This document shows positions 52,837 through 61,805 of a stretch of 64,000 bases of DNA, piece after piece. Below the pieces are notes generated by a model. That model saw nothing but the letters and a program-made list of their open reading frames with translations. It ran no database searches and was not told the DNA's origin. The stretch is from Rhizobium sp. NFR07. Its GTDB lineage: Bacteria > Pseudomonadota > Alphaproteobacteria > Rhizobiales > Rhizobiaceae. Position numbers and translations under genes: made by a program. Position 1 is the first letter of the stretch; each line of letters begins with the position of its first letter. The stretch covers positions 124,001 through 188,000 of the forward strand of contig NZ_FOKM01000008.1 of NCBI RefSeq assembly GCF_900111905.1. Reading direction: 5' to 3'.

Positions 52837-53817
52837 ATGAAAACGCTTCTGTCCACCTTTACCGCGCTGGTCGCGCTCGGTCTCTCCGGCATCGTCAACG
52901 CCGCCGACCTCGTCGTCTACACCAGCCAGCCGAATGCCGACGCCCAGGCGACGATCGATGGCTTCAAGGCCGCCAATCCAGGCGTCGACGTAGAATGGGT
53001 GCGCGACGGAACCCCGCAGATCATGGCAAAGCTGAATGCCGAGATTGCTGCCGGCAACCCGGTCGCCGACGTTCTCCTGATCGCCGACACGGTGACCTTC
53101 GAGCGCATGAAGCAGGCCGGTCAGCTGCTGGCCTACAAGTCGCCGGAAGCCAAGAATTTCGACGCCACACTGTATGACGCCGACGGCTACTATTATTCGA
53201 CGAAGCTGATCACCACCGGCATCATGTACAACACCCAGGCCGCGATGAAGCCGGAAAGCTGGGCGGATCTCGCCAAGCCGGAGGCCAAGGGTCTCGTCAC
53301 CATGCCAAGCCCGGTCGCTTCGGGTGCAGCCCTCATCCACGCACAGACGCTGGCGGCCGTGGACGGTCTCGGCTGGGATTACTACAAGCAGCTGAAGGAC
53401 AATGGTGCGGTTGCTGCCGGCGGTAATGGTGGCGTCCTGAAGGCCGTCGCTTCGGGCGAAAAGGCCTACGGCGTCGTCGTCGACTACATGCCGATCCGCG
53501 AAAAGGCCAAGGGCGCTCCGGTCGAGTTCGTCTTCCCGAAGGAAGGCGTGTCTGCCGTCACCGAACCGGCCGCGATCCTGTCGTCGACCAAGCATCAGGA
53601 CAATGCCAAGAAGTTCATCGACTATCTCCTGTCCGAAAACGGCCAGAAGATCGCCGCTGGCCTCGGCTACATCCCGGCACGCAACGGCATCGACCTGCCG
53701 GCAGGTTATCCGGCCCGCAGCGAGATCAAGGTCCTGCCGCTGAATGCCGCAGACGCGCTCAAGAACTCGGAAAAGGACGTCAAGACGTTCTCCGATATCT
53801 TCGGAACCAAGGGCTGA
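52837..53817 (+). CDS. Ferric/polyamine-type ABC transporter substrate-binding protein
   Basis: A 326-residue periplasmic protein with a signal peptide ending VNAAD. DLVVYTSQPNADAQATIDGF and VLLIADTVTFERMKQAGQLL are typical of the Fe3+ (FbpA/AfuA) and 2-aminoethylphosphonate-binding class. The segment YDADGYYYSTKLITTGIMYN contains clustered tyrosines, and SAVTEPAAILSSTKHQDNAK is also family-like. The ligand, ferric iron or an organic anion, cannot be decided. AGGATGG precedes the ATG at 52837. Confidence 0.88.
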   Translation: MKTLLSTFTALVALGLSGIVNAADLVVYTSQPNADAQATIDGFKAANPGVDVEWVRDGTPQIMAKLNAEIAAGNPVADVLLIADTVTFERMKQAGQLLAYKSPEAKNFDATLYDADGYYYSTKLITTGIMYNTQAAMKPESWADLAKPEAKGLVTMPSPVASGAALIHAQTLAAVDGLGWDYYKQLKDNGAVAAGGNGGVLKAVASGEKAYGVVVDYMPIREKAKGAPVEFVFPKEGVSAVTEPAAILSSTKHQDNAKKFIDYLLSENGQKIAAGLGYIPARNGIDLPAGYPARSEIKVLPLNAADALKNSEKDVKTFSDIFGTKG

Positions 53818-53828
53818 TATAAAGCTCC

Positions 53829-55523
53829 ATGTCCCGATCTCTCAATCGAGGAAACAGCCAGCCCCGCTGGCTGTTTTCCTTTGTCGTCGTGGTGATCTTC
53901 TTTCTGAGCGTATTGCCGCTCGGACGGCTCGCTGCGACCGGCATTTCCTCTGCCTTGCAGGGCGGCGCACGGGAACTGCTTTCCGATCCCGCCGTCTGGC
54001 AGGCGGTCTATGATACGCTGACCACGTCCTTCCTCGGCATGATCGCGGCCGTCATCCTCGGTGGCGGCTTCGCGCTGCTGCTAACGCTGTTCGACGTGCG
54101 CGGCAAGACGGCTCTCGGCTTCCTCTTCATGCTGCCGACGATGATCCCGCCGCAGGTAACGGCGCTGTCCTGGATCGGCATGACGGGCCCTTCCAGCGCG
54201 CTCCTGAAGGCTATCGGCATGGCACCGCCGCTCGGCTCGCCGCAGCCGCTCTATTCGATCGGCGGCATCGCGCTGCTTTATGGCGTGCAGAACGCACCTC
54301 TCGTCTTCCTGTCGCTGCGCGCCGGCCTTCTGGCGCTGCCCCGCGATGGCGTCGAGGCGGCACGGCTGTCCGGCGCTTCGTCCTGGCAGGTGCTGAAGGA
54401 CATCATTCTTCCGTTGTCTCTACCCGGTTTTGTCGCCGGCGCGGCGATTGCCTTCGTTTCCTGCGTCGGCAATTTCGGTATTCCCGCAATCCTCGGCATC
54501 CCGGCTTCGATCTACACGCTGCCGACCCTCATCTACACAAAATTCGCCGCCTTCGGCCCCGGCACATTCGCCGATGTCTCGCTGCTCTCCGGCCTCATCG
54601 CCATCCTCTCGGTCATCGGCCTGACGGTCGAGGAACGGGTTCTGCGCGGCCGCGATTATCGCGTCATCGGACTGTCGGGTCAGGTCGCGATGTTCCGCCT
54701 CGGCAATTGGCGTCTGGTTGGCGAGTTTGTTCTCTGGCTTGCAATCTTCGTGACGCTGGTCATGCCGCTGACGGCACTCGTGGCAAGCTCGCTGGCGCCC
54801 GCCTATGGCGTTCCGCTGACGCCTGCGACCGCAACACTCGATGCCTATCGAGAAGTGCTGTTCCGGCAGGCGATCACCCGCACGGCCTTCTTCAATTCCA
54901 TATTCCTTTCGCTGGCGACCGCCCTCGGTCTCCTCGTGGTGACAGTGCTGACGGGCTATTATCTCGTCCGCTCGAAAAGTCGTCTGGCGCCGGTCCTCTC
55001 GGCCTTGGCGGAGATCCCTTATGCCCTGCCGGGCATCGTTCTGGCGGTCGCTCTGATCCTCGTCTTCGCCGCACCCATCTCGATCATCGGCATTTCCATC
55101 TACGGCACGATCTGGATCATCCTGCTTGCCTATTTCTCCAGCTTCTTCGCCGTCAGCCTGAAGCCGGTAGTGAGCGCGTTCCGGCAGCTCGATCCGTCGC
55201 TGGAAGAGGCCGCGCGCCTCTCCGGTGCAGGCTTCGGACGCCGACTGACGGATATCGTCGTGCCTCTCGTGGCACCGGCGGCCGGCGCGTCCGTCATTCT
55301 CGTCTTTCTCATTGCCTGCAACGAGCTCACCGTCTCGGCCATTCTCTGGTCGGCCGGCACGCAGACGCTCGGTGTGGCGATCTACAATCTCGATGACAGC
55401 GGCAGCTTCAACCTCGCTGCAGCACTGTCCGTCCTCGTCGTGATCATGGTGATCGCGATGATGCTGGTGCTGGAACTGATGGCGAAAAGACTGCCGAAAG
55501 GTGTGGTACCGTGGCGAAGCTGA
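53829..55523 (+). CDS. ABC transporter permease, two-domain FbpB type
   Basis: A 564-residue protein with about twelve helices, a fusion of two permease units as in FbpB. The EAA loops are GVEAARLSGASSWQVLKDII near residue 175 and LEEAARLSGAGFGRRLTDIV near 458. Codons 8-17 contain a terminator-like hairpin (see 53852-53877). The gene starts 11 bases after the binding-protein stop and its 3' end overlaps the ATPase gene by 13 bases, so expression is tightly linked. Confidence 0.93.
   Translation: MSRSLNRGNSQPRWLFSFVVVVIFFLSVLPLGRLAATGISSALQGGARELLSDPAVWQAVYDTLTTSFLGMIAAVILGGGFALLLTLFDVRGKTALGFLFMLPTMIPPQVTALSWIGMTGPSSALLKAIGMAPPLGSPQPLYSIGGIALLYGVQNAPLVFLSLRAGLLALPRDGVEAARLSGASSWQVLKDIILPLSLPGFVAGAAIAFVSCVGNFGIPAILGIPASIYTLPTLIYTKFAAFGPGTFADVSLLSGLIAILSVIGLTVEERVLRGRDYRVIGLSGQVAMFRLGNWRLVGEFVLWLAIFVTLVMPLTALVASSLAPAYGVPLTPATATLDAYREVLFRQAITRTAFFNSIFLSLATALGLLVVTVLTGYYLVRSKSRLAPVLSALAEIPYALPGIVLAVALILVFAAPISIIGISIYGTIWIILLAYFSSFFAVSLKPVVSAFRQLDPSLEEAARLSGAGFGRRLTDIVVPLVAPAAGASVILVFLIACNELTVSAILWSAGTQTLGVAIYNLDDSGSFNLAAALSVLVVIMVIAMMLVLELMAKRLPKGVVPWRS
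53852..53877 (+). terminator. Attenuator-like hairpin inside the permease 5' coding region
   Basis: AAACAGCCAGC (53852-53862), loop CCC, GCTGGCTGTTT (53866-53876), then T and CC. An 11-bp stem with a T run, 34 bases past the binding-protein stop but within permease codons 8-17. It could cut permease expression relative to the binding protein. Confidence 0.6.
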
Positions 55524-56539
55524 TCCTCAACCGCCTTTCCAAGGCGTTCGAAACCGGTGGCCGTCCGGCCGTCAACGACGTGTCGCTGGAAGTGCGTGAT
55601 GGCGGTTTTCTGGCCCTGCTCGGACCATCCGGCTGCGGCAAGACGACGGTGCTCAGGATGATCGCCGGTTTCGAGCAACCGACCGACGGTTCCATATTGC
55701 TCGGCGACCGGGTGCTGGCCGATGCTGGCGAGATGGTGGCGCCGGAGCATCGCAACATGGCGATGGTGTTCCAGTCCTATGCCCTGTGGCCGCATATGAG
55801 TGTCGCCGACAATGTCGGTTATCCGCTGAAGGTGCGCGGTGTCACCGGTGAGAGACGTACAAGCAAGATTCGCGAAGCGCTCGCCGCGGTGCGTCTCGAG
55901 GACTATGCCGATCGCCGGCCCGCAGATCTTTCCGGCGGCCAGCGGCAGCGCGTCGCGCTCGCCCGCTGCCTAGTTACCGAGCCGGACGTGGTCCTCCTCG
56001 ATGAACCGCTCGCCAATCTCGACCGGCATCTACGCCAGGAGATGGAAGAGACGTTCCGCGAGTTCCATGCCCGGTCCGGCGCGACAATGATCTATGTTAC
56101 CCATGATCAGGCCGAGGCCATGGCGCTCGCGACAGACGTCGCGGTAATGTCCGAAGGTCGGCTGCTGCAGGTGGCGAGCCCGCAGGAAATCTATGCGCGG
56201 CCGGAAGGCCGGCTGGTCGGCGGGCTGGTGGGGCAGGGGGCAATCCTCACCTGGCCGGCCGCGTCCGTGAACGAGCGGCTACTCGACTGGGCGACGCTGC
56301 AGCAGCTTCTCAGCCTGTCGCATGGTACAGATTGTGCCGATATCCTCGTCCGCCCACAGGACGTCGAGATCGGTGTGGAAGGCATGCCGGCGACCGTGAC
56401 ATCTGTCCTGTTCGAAGGCGAGCGATATTCCCTGAAGCTGACGCTGGGGGACGATCAGGTGCTGCGCGCCTTCTCTCGCCGGCCGGTCAAGGTCGGGGAC
56501 GCGGTGTCGGTCGTTATCCGCTCGGCATGGCGGCTTTGA
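55511..56539 (+). CDS. ABC transporter ATP-binding protein (FbpC/PotA type)
   Basis: A 342-residue ATPase. Walker A LLGPSGCGKTTVLRMI (about residue 35), Q-loop MVFQSYALWPHMSVADNVGY, signature LSGGQRQRVALARCL, Walker B VVLLDEPLANLD and switch YVTHDQAEAM are all present. A C-terminal TOBE-like domain (VRPQDVEIGVEGMPATVTSV) follows. GTG start at 55511 inside the end of the permease gene. It completes the importer. Confidence 0.95.
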   Translation: MAKLILNRLSKAFETGGRPAVNDVSLEVRDGGFLALLGPSGCGKTTVLRMIAGFEQPTDGSILLGDRVLADAGEMVAPEHRNMAMVFQSYALWPHMSVADNVGYPLKVRGVTGERRTSKIREALAAVRLEDYADRRPADLSGGQRQRVALARCLVTEPDVVLLDEPLANLDRHLRQEMEETFREFHARSGATMIYVTHDQAEAMALATDVAVMSEGRLLQVASPQEIYARPEGRLVGGLVGQGAILTWPAASVNERLLDWATLQQLLSLSHGTDCADILVRPQDVEIGVEGMPATVTSVLFEGERYSLKLTLGDDQVLRAFSRRPVKVGDAVSVVIRSAWRL

Positions 56540-56574
56540 TCGTATAGCCTTCCGATTTTTGCGATGGATATTTG

Positions 56575-57327
56575 ATGACAGATAACGATAGCCACGGCCT
56601 CGATGATTTTCGCGACTGGCCGGAAGAGGGGCGCGTTTTCCCGGCGTCCTCCGCCAACATCCAGGTTCTGGATGGCCCTCATCCCTTCTGCCTTTCCGAC
56701 GCCGACGAGATCGCGGCCAACTGGCAGCGCGAGGTGACGGCCAATCCGGCACTTTTCGATGGGCAGATGGTCTTTCACCGGCAGCTTCGCGTGAGCGGGG
56801 GCGCGATAGAGGGCGAGGCGCATGTCGTGCCCTATTCCGCCTTCCTTTGGTGGCGTCGCAAGGCCGATCGCCGTGGTGGCGTGCATCTTTTCTGCTATCC
56901 GGTTCTCGTCAGCGCCGACGGGGCTCTCATAGCCGTGACGATGGGCAGCCACACCGCCAATCCGGGTCAGGTCTATTTCGCCGCCGGTTCGCTCGAACCC
57001 GTGGACATCGTCGACGGGCGCTGTGACATGGAGGAGAACATGCGACGCGAGGTGCGAGAGGAAACGGGCCTTGATCTGTTGACATGCCGCAGCGACGCGG
57101 GCTTTCACGCGGTGCGGCTCGATCGGACGATCGCGCTTTGCAAGCTCTATTATTTTGAAGAGACCGCCGAACAGATCGTCGCCAGCATCGAAGCCCATAT
57201 GGAGGTCGCCGAGGACGACGAGATCGCGGGCGCCGTCATCATCCGCTCCGCCGATCCGTCCGCCTACCGGTACAATGCGGCAATGCTGCCGGTCATCGAT
57301 TGGTATTTCGCAACCGTACGAACCTGA
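56575..57327 (+). CDS. Nudix hydrolase
   Basis: A 250-residue protein. The Nudix box is GSLEPVDIVDGRCDMEENMR followed by REVREETGLDL (G...REVREETG), near residues 136-166. The long N-terminal extension (about 100 residues, with HVVPYSAFLWWRRKADR) is not part of the core fold. The substrate is unknown. The ATG at 56575 is 35 bases past the ABC ATPase stop, so it could be co-expressed, although no functional link is evident. Confidence 0.88.
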   Translation: MTDNDSHGLDDFRDWPEEGRVFPASSANIQVLDGPHPFCLSDADEIAANWQREVTANPALFDGQMVFHRQLRVSGGAIEGEAHVVPYSAFLWWRRKADRRGGVHLFCYPVLVSADGALIAVTMGSHTANPGQVYFAAGSLEPVDIVDGRCDMEENMRREVREETGLDLLTCRSDAGFHAVRLDRTIALCKLYYFEETAEQIVASIEAHMEVAEDDEIAGAVIIRSADPSAYRYNAAMLPVIDWYFATVRT

Positions 57328-57394
57328 TCGGTTGCCTTGCGCCAGGGCCTTCGGTCGGGCAGGGTGCTGCTCGGACTTGAACGGGAGGATCCAG

Positions 57395-58312
57395 GTGCCG
57401 AGACGTTATGCCATCTATGATGTTTTCACCGACCGGCGACTTGCCGGCAATCCGCTTGCCGTAATCTTCGATACCGACGATCTTTCAGACCAGGCGATGC
57501 AGGCGATCGCGCGCGAAATGAACCTGTCGGAAACGGTTTTTCTCCTGCCGCCGGAATCAAGCGGCCATGCAGCACGGATCCGCATTTTCACGCCGGCGAA
57601 AGAATTGCCGTTCGCAGGCCATCCGACCGTTGGCGCCGCGATCGCCCTTGCAGAGCAGGAGCATGATGTCGGCACCATCGATATCGATGTCGTCAGCGTT
57701 CTGGAGGAGCAGGTCGGTCCGGTTCGCTGTGCGATCAAGATGCGGCGAGGCGGGGCGACCTTTGCCGAATTCGAACTGCCGAAGACGCCGAGATGCATCG
57801 ACATACCGCTGGATCGCAACGGGATCGCGGATGCGCTGACCCTGAAATCGACCGACATGGCGTTTGAAAACCATGTGCTTTCGATCTGGAGTGCCGGCGT
57901 ACCTTTCCTGCTTATTCCTCTGCGCAATCTCTCCACGGTGCAGAATCTGGAATTCGAGGCGACCCTCTGGGAGCGCGTGGCACCCTTCGTCGATGGTGCG
58001 CTTGCCTCGGCATATGTCTACTGTCGTGGAGGAGTTCACCACCAGGCCAAGTTCCACGCACGCATGTTTTCGCCGGAAATGGGGATATCCGAGGATCCGG
58101 CAACCGGTGCGGCGGTCGCGGCCCTGGCAGGCGCGATCCAGAAATTCGATGCATTGCCGGATGGCCATCATCCGCTTGTCGTGGAGCAGGGCGTCGAGAT
58201 GGCGCGACCTTCCTTCATCCATCTTCATATCGATTCCGCCGGGGGCGAGATCGCCAGAGCGCGGATCGGCGGCCAGGCGATAAAGGTCGCCGAAGGCACG
58301 CTCGCCGTCTAG
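57395..58312 (+). CDS. PhzF family isomerase-like protein
   Basis: A 305-residue protein of the PhzF/diaminopimelate-epimerase fold. RRYAIYDVFTDRRLAGNPLA and the catalytic-Glu segment MNLSETVFLLPPE are diagnostic, as are RIFTPAKELPFAGHPTVGAA and RMFSPEMGISEDPATGAAVA. PhzF itself isomerises a phenazine precursor, but most relatives have no known substrate and no phenazine genes are nearby. GTG start at 57395 with GGGAGGA upstream. Confidence 0.9.
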   Translation: MPRRYAIYDVFTDRRLAGNPLAVIFDTDDLSDQAMQAIAREMNLSETVFLLPPESSGHAARIRIFTPAKELPFAGHPTVGAAIALAEQEHDVGTIDIDVVSVLEEQVGPVRCAIKMRRGGATFAEFELPKTPRCIDIPLDRNGIADALTLKSTDMAFENHVLSIWSAGVPFLLIPLRNLSTVQNLEFEATLWERVAPFVDGALASAYVYCRGGVHHQAKFHARMFSPEMGISEDPATGAAVAALAGAIQKFDALPDGHHPLVVEQGVEMARPSFIHLHIDSAGGEIARARIGGQAIKVAEGTLAV

Positions 58313-58466
58313 CATCGGGGAAGAACCAGCCGCAACAGCTTGAAAGCACTGAAATATAAGGCGTCTGAATGTCCTCGGCCTGGTGTTTTCAGCGCATGAG
58401 GCGGCTGGGTTTTTCCACATCCAGAATTTTTTTGAGCACTTGCACAAAGAATTTCATTTTGGTCGC

Positions 58467-58495
58467 TAGACAAGCCGAACTTTCCCCATTATACG
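58467..58495 (+). promoter_or_regulatory. Promoter of tRNA-Lys
   Basis: TAGACA (58467-58472), 17-base spacer, TATACG (58490-58495), 42 bases ahead of the tRNA. The rest of the 225-base gap after the PhzF-like gene shows no gene. Confidence 0.55.
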
Positions 58496-58537
58496 CCCCT
58501 TCACACCACCGGCGCACACCAAACGCCAGACTGGTTC

Positions 58538-58613
<76 letters not shown>

Positions 58614-58636
58614 AACTTCCTTATAGATATCAATGG

Positions 58637-58654
58637 CTTCTGCCTCGGCAGAAG
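58637..58654 (+). other. Hairpin downstream of tRNA-Lys
   Basis: CTTCTGCC-TC-GGCAGAAG, perfect 8-bp arms, 24 bases after the tRNA CCA; no T tract. Probably a 3' processing or termination structure. Confidence 0.5.
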
Positions 58655-58812
58655 ATCAAAATTGCGGTCACAAAGGCCTCACTGATGAGCTCCCGCCGGA
58701 CGTAATGGTTCGATAGGCTTTTCAGGCTCATCCCGCTTCTGTCAGAGACGTCTTCGGGGCATCATTCGCATTTCACAATCGGAGACTATGCTATGCGCCA
58801 TAGAGGTCTCTC

Positions 58813-59454
58813 ATGTCGAATCGAGCCAATGTCACTGCACGACGCCTCATGGATGCGTGCGAAACGCTGCTATGCGAAGCAGATGCGCTTGAAGAGCTGA
58901 CGGCGCGAAAAATCGCCGTGCAGGCCCAGGCGACGCCGTCGGCCATTGCCTATCATTTCGGCTCGCAGGAAGAGCTGATCACCGCGGTGGCGGAGCGCGT
59001 CTATCGCCGTCTGAATGCGGAGCGTCTCACCCTTTTGCAGAAGGCTGTCGATCGGCGGGCTCCGAAACCGCCGGAACTGGAAGAGGTCATTGCGGCGCTT
59101 GTCGGTCCTTCCATCCGCTGGGCGACCGATCCCAATTCCAGCTATCCGGTTCTCGCTCATTTTACTTCCATGGCACACACGCATCGTGACGGCGCATCTC
59201 ATTATCGGCGGATCATCGAGGATGTGGAGCATCACCGGGTCTTCATCCCGCAACTCAGGCGGATCGCGCCCTGGCTGGACGACGTTGAGATCGGCTGGCG
59301 CATGAACTGCGCGCTCGGTATCCGCTCGCAGGTCACACGTAGCCGGCATCGCACCGAGCTTCTGACCAATTACGGCATGGATCTCGACGATGCTGACCTT
59401 GTCATTGCGCGCATGGTGGATGTTATCGCGCCGATGTTTCGCCGCGGCTGCTGA
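58813..59454 (+). CDS. TetR family transcriptional regulator
   Basis: A 213-residue TetR-type regulator. The HTH is LTARKIAVQAQATPSAIAYH then FGSQEELITAVAERVYRRLN (residues about 30-68). The C-terminal domain contains HFTSMAHTHRDGASHYRRII and is not assigned. Short dyad CTATG-CGC-CATAG (58791-58803) ends 9 bases before the start and could be its operator. It precedes a phosphodiesterase/ABC operon by about 105 bases and is a good candidate for its regulator. Confidence 0.85.
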   Translation: MSNRANVTARRLMDACETLLCEADALEELTARKIAVQAQATPSAIAYHFGSQEELITAVAERVYRRLNAERLTLLQKAVDRRAPKPPELEEVIAALVGPSIRWATDPNSSYPVLAHFTSMAHTHRDGASHYRRIIEDVEHHRVFIPQLRRIAPWLDDVEIGWRMNCALGIRSQVTRSRHRTELLTNYGMDLDDADLVIARMVDVIAPMFRRGC

Positions 59455-59559
59455 CGATCTTTGCCTCTGTGGATTTCGAACAGCATTCGAAATCCGTCAC
59501 GTCCGCGAAACACATCGCTTCTAACGCTCCAGACTATCAACACGTCATGGAGAGATCCG

Positions 59560-60402
59560 GTGCGCCGCGAAACCACTTTCATCCATATGACCGATCTGCA
59601 TATCGGTACTGCCGATGACGATCACCTGCACAGCGACACGACCGAGACGCTGCACAAGGTGCTCGATCTCGTTGCCACGGTGACGCCGAAGCCGCAATTC
59701 GTCATCGCCAGCGGCGACCTGACCAATGCAGGCGATGCCGACAGTTTTCGCCGGCTGAAGGAGATCATGGATGCCCGCATCGACGTGCCGGTCATCTATG
59801 CGCTCGGCAACCACGATACCCGCCCCGGCTTTTACGAGGGCATGGGGGTGGCGACGGATGATCCGGACGCGCCTTACGACCACGACAAGGTCATCGACGG
59901 CATCCACATCATCACGATTGATTCCTCCACGCCCGGCCTGATCGGCGGCACGATCGATCCCGAACAGTTCGACTGGCTGGCCACGACGCTCGACACGCAT
60001 CCGGACCTGCCGAAACTGATCGTCGTGCATCACCCGCCGGCATTGGGTGAAGAGCCCGACGTCACGCATTGGCGGACGATTCATTTCCCGCAGTCGGAGC
60101 GGTTCCGCACGCTTCTTGCCGGCCGCAACATCATCGGCATCATCAGCGGCCATATCCATCACGACCGCGTTTCCGTCTGGCACGGCATTCCGGTGGTCGT
60201 CGGTACCGGTCAGCATGCGGCAACCGACATTCTACGCACCGATATCCTGCGCATGGTGCGCGGCGCCTCCTTCGGCATCGGCACCATCCGGCCGTCCGGT
60301 CTGACCATGGCCTTCGTGCCGCTGCCGTCCGATCGCGCCGAACTCAACACCTATCCGCTCGAAATGCTTTTGGCGCGGGCGATGCCCGTCGCCGCCGAAT
60401 AA
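59560..60402 (+). CDS. Class III cyclic-nucleotide/glycerophosphodiester phosphodiesterase
   Basis: A 280-residue metallophosphoesterase with all five motifs: HMTDLHIG (D-x-H), IASGDLTNAG, YALGNHDTRPGFYEG, IVVHHPP and ISGHIHHDR. This pattern is that of CpdA, GpdQ and Rv0805, which cleave cyclic nucleotides or glycerophosphodiesters with a two-metal centre. No signal peptide, so cytoplasmic. GTG start at 59560 with GGAGAG upstream. It is 19 bases ahead of a sugar-type importer, which favours a catabolic over a cAMP-signalling role. Confidence 0.9.
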   Translation: MRRETTFIHMTDLHIGTADDDHLHSDTTETLHKVLDLVATVTPKPQFVIASGDLTNAGDADSFRRLKEIMDARIDVPVIYALGNHDTRPGFYEGMGVATDDPDAPYDHDKVIDGIHIITIDSSTPGLIGGTIDPEQFDWLATTLDTHPDLPKLIVVHHPPALGEEPDVTHWRTIHFPQSERFRTLLAGRNIIGIISGHIHHDRVSVWHGIPVVVGTGQHAATDILRTDILRMVRGASFGIGTIRPSGLTMAFVPLPSDRAELNTYPLEMLLARAMPVAAE

Positions 60403-60421
60403 TCCTGTCCGGAGAACAGAC

Positions 60422-61717
60422 ATGCTGCGCAGAACCACGCTCAAGCTGACGGCCGCCTTCACCGCCGCATCGCTGCTGCCCTTCGGCGCCTTTGCCGAAA
60501 TGCCGGCTGCGGTCGACAAGCCGATCACCATCACCTTTTACAACTACAATCTCGCCTCCGCGAGCGCCGGTGCCGATGCGACCAAGGAATTGATCGCCGG
60601 TTTCGAGAAGAAGTTTCCCAATATCAAGGTGGAGCCGGTTGCCGTTCCCTCGAACGAGATCATGTCGCGGGTGCAGGCGGATATCGTCGCCGGCCAGCAG
60701 CCGGATGTCGCCCAGCTCGTCTTCCGCGACCTGATCTACATCGCCAACGATCTCGGCGCCAATGCGCTGGAAGACATGGTGAGCGCGGATGAGCTGAAGA
60801 CCCATTTCACCGGCATGCTGCCGCAGGGGCTGGAACTCGGCAAGGTTGACGGCAAGACCTATGGTCTCGCCTATACGTTCTCGACGCCGATCCTCTATTA
60901 CAATGCCGACCTGTTCAAGCAGGCGGGCCTCGACCCCGATCAGGCTCCGAAGACCTGGGATGATGTCGCGCTCGCCGGCAAGGCGATCAAGGACAAGACC
61001 GGCAAGAACGGCTTCTTCCCCGGCGCCTACGGCCCGGTCGACGGTACATTCGTCTATCAGGCGATCGTCATGTCGAACGGTGGCAAGGTGCGTGACGGCG
61101 ACACGCTGACCTTTGCCGGCAGCAATGCCGCCGACGCTGTGAAGATGCTGCGCGAAATGGTCGACAGCGGCGCTCATGCGAAGATCGACCCGGCAAGCGC
61201 CGGCGACACGTTCGCCGCCGGCAATATGGGCATGTTCCTCTATACGAGCGCGCTTCTATCCAGCATCAAGAAATCGGCTGCCGGCAAGTTCGACCTCCGG
61301 CTGGCGCCGATGCCGTCCTTCGGTGAAAAGCCGACCGCGCCGACCAATTCCGGCAGCGCTCTCTTCGTCTTCAGCCAGGACCCCGAAAAGCAGCGGGCCT
61401 CCTATGAGCTGCTCAAATACCTGACGAGCAAGGAAGCCTACACGATCATCACCAGCAAGATCGGCTACCTGCCGCTGCGGCTCGATATCGTCGACGACCC
61501 GGCCTATCTCGGCCAGTGGGTCAAGGACAACCCGATGTTTCGCGCCAATCTCAAGCAGCTGGACCACTTGACCGCCAATATCGCTTTCCCCGGCCCCAAC
61601 TACCGGCAGGTGGAAAAGATGATGATGGATTCGGTGCGCGAAGCGATCTTCGGCAGCGGCGATCCGGTCGCAACGCTGAAGGCTGCCCAGGAGCAGGGCC
61701 AGGAACTGATGCCATAA
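60422..61717 (+). CDS. Sugar-type ABC transporter substrate-binding protein
   Basis: A 431-residue SBP_bac_1 (UgpB/MalE-type) binding protein. The signal peptide is MLRRTTLKLTAAFTAASLLP, with a twin-arginine RRTTLK, so Tat export is possible. The mature start ITITFYNYNLASASAGADAT and the segment YGLAYTFSTPILYYNADLFK are typical, as is APTNSGSALFVFSQDPEKQR. By context it may bind a phosphodiester or glycerol-phosphate-like compound. GGAGAA is the RBS. Confidence 0.9.
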   Translation: MLRRTTLKLTAAFTAASLLPFGAFAEMPAAVDKPITITFYNYNLASASAGADATKELIAGFEKKFPNIKVEPVAVPSNEIMSRVQADIVAGQQPDVAQLVFRDLIYIANDLGANALEDMVSADELKTHFTGMLPQGLELGKVDGKTYGLAYTFSTPILYYNADLFKQAGLDPDQAPKTWDDVALAGKAIKDKTGKNGFFPGAYGPVDGTFVYQAIVMSNGGKVRDGDTLTFAGSNAADAVKMLREMVDSGAHAKIDPASAGDTFAAGNMGMFLYTSALLSSIKKSAAGKFDLRLAPMPSFGEKPTAPTNSGSALFVFSQDPEKQRASYELLKYLTSKEAYTIITSKIGYLPLRLDIVDDPAYLGQWVKDNPMFRANLKQLDHLTANIAFPGPNYRQVEKMMMDSVREAIFGSGDPVATLKAAQEQGQELMP

Positions 61718-61746
61718 AGTGGGTTTCTGCCAGAACTCACGAGGAC

Positions 61747-61782
61747 GATGACGGGCGGGTTTCGCGCTTGCCGCCCGTCATC
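61747..61782 (+). other. Intercistronic hairpin after the sugar-type binding protein gene
   Basis: GATGACGGGCGG (61747-61758), 12-base loop, CCGCCCGTCATC (61771-61782): a perfect 12-bp stem 29 bases beyond the binding-protein stop and 24 bases before the permease. No T tract. Confidence 0.75.
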
Positions 61783-61805
61783 ACACAATCGAAGGGCTCA
61801 TGCCG

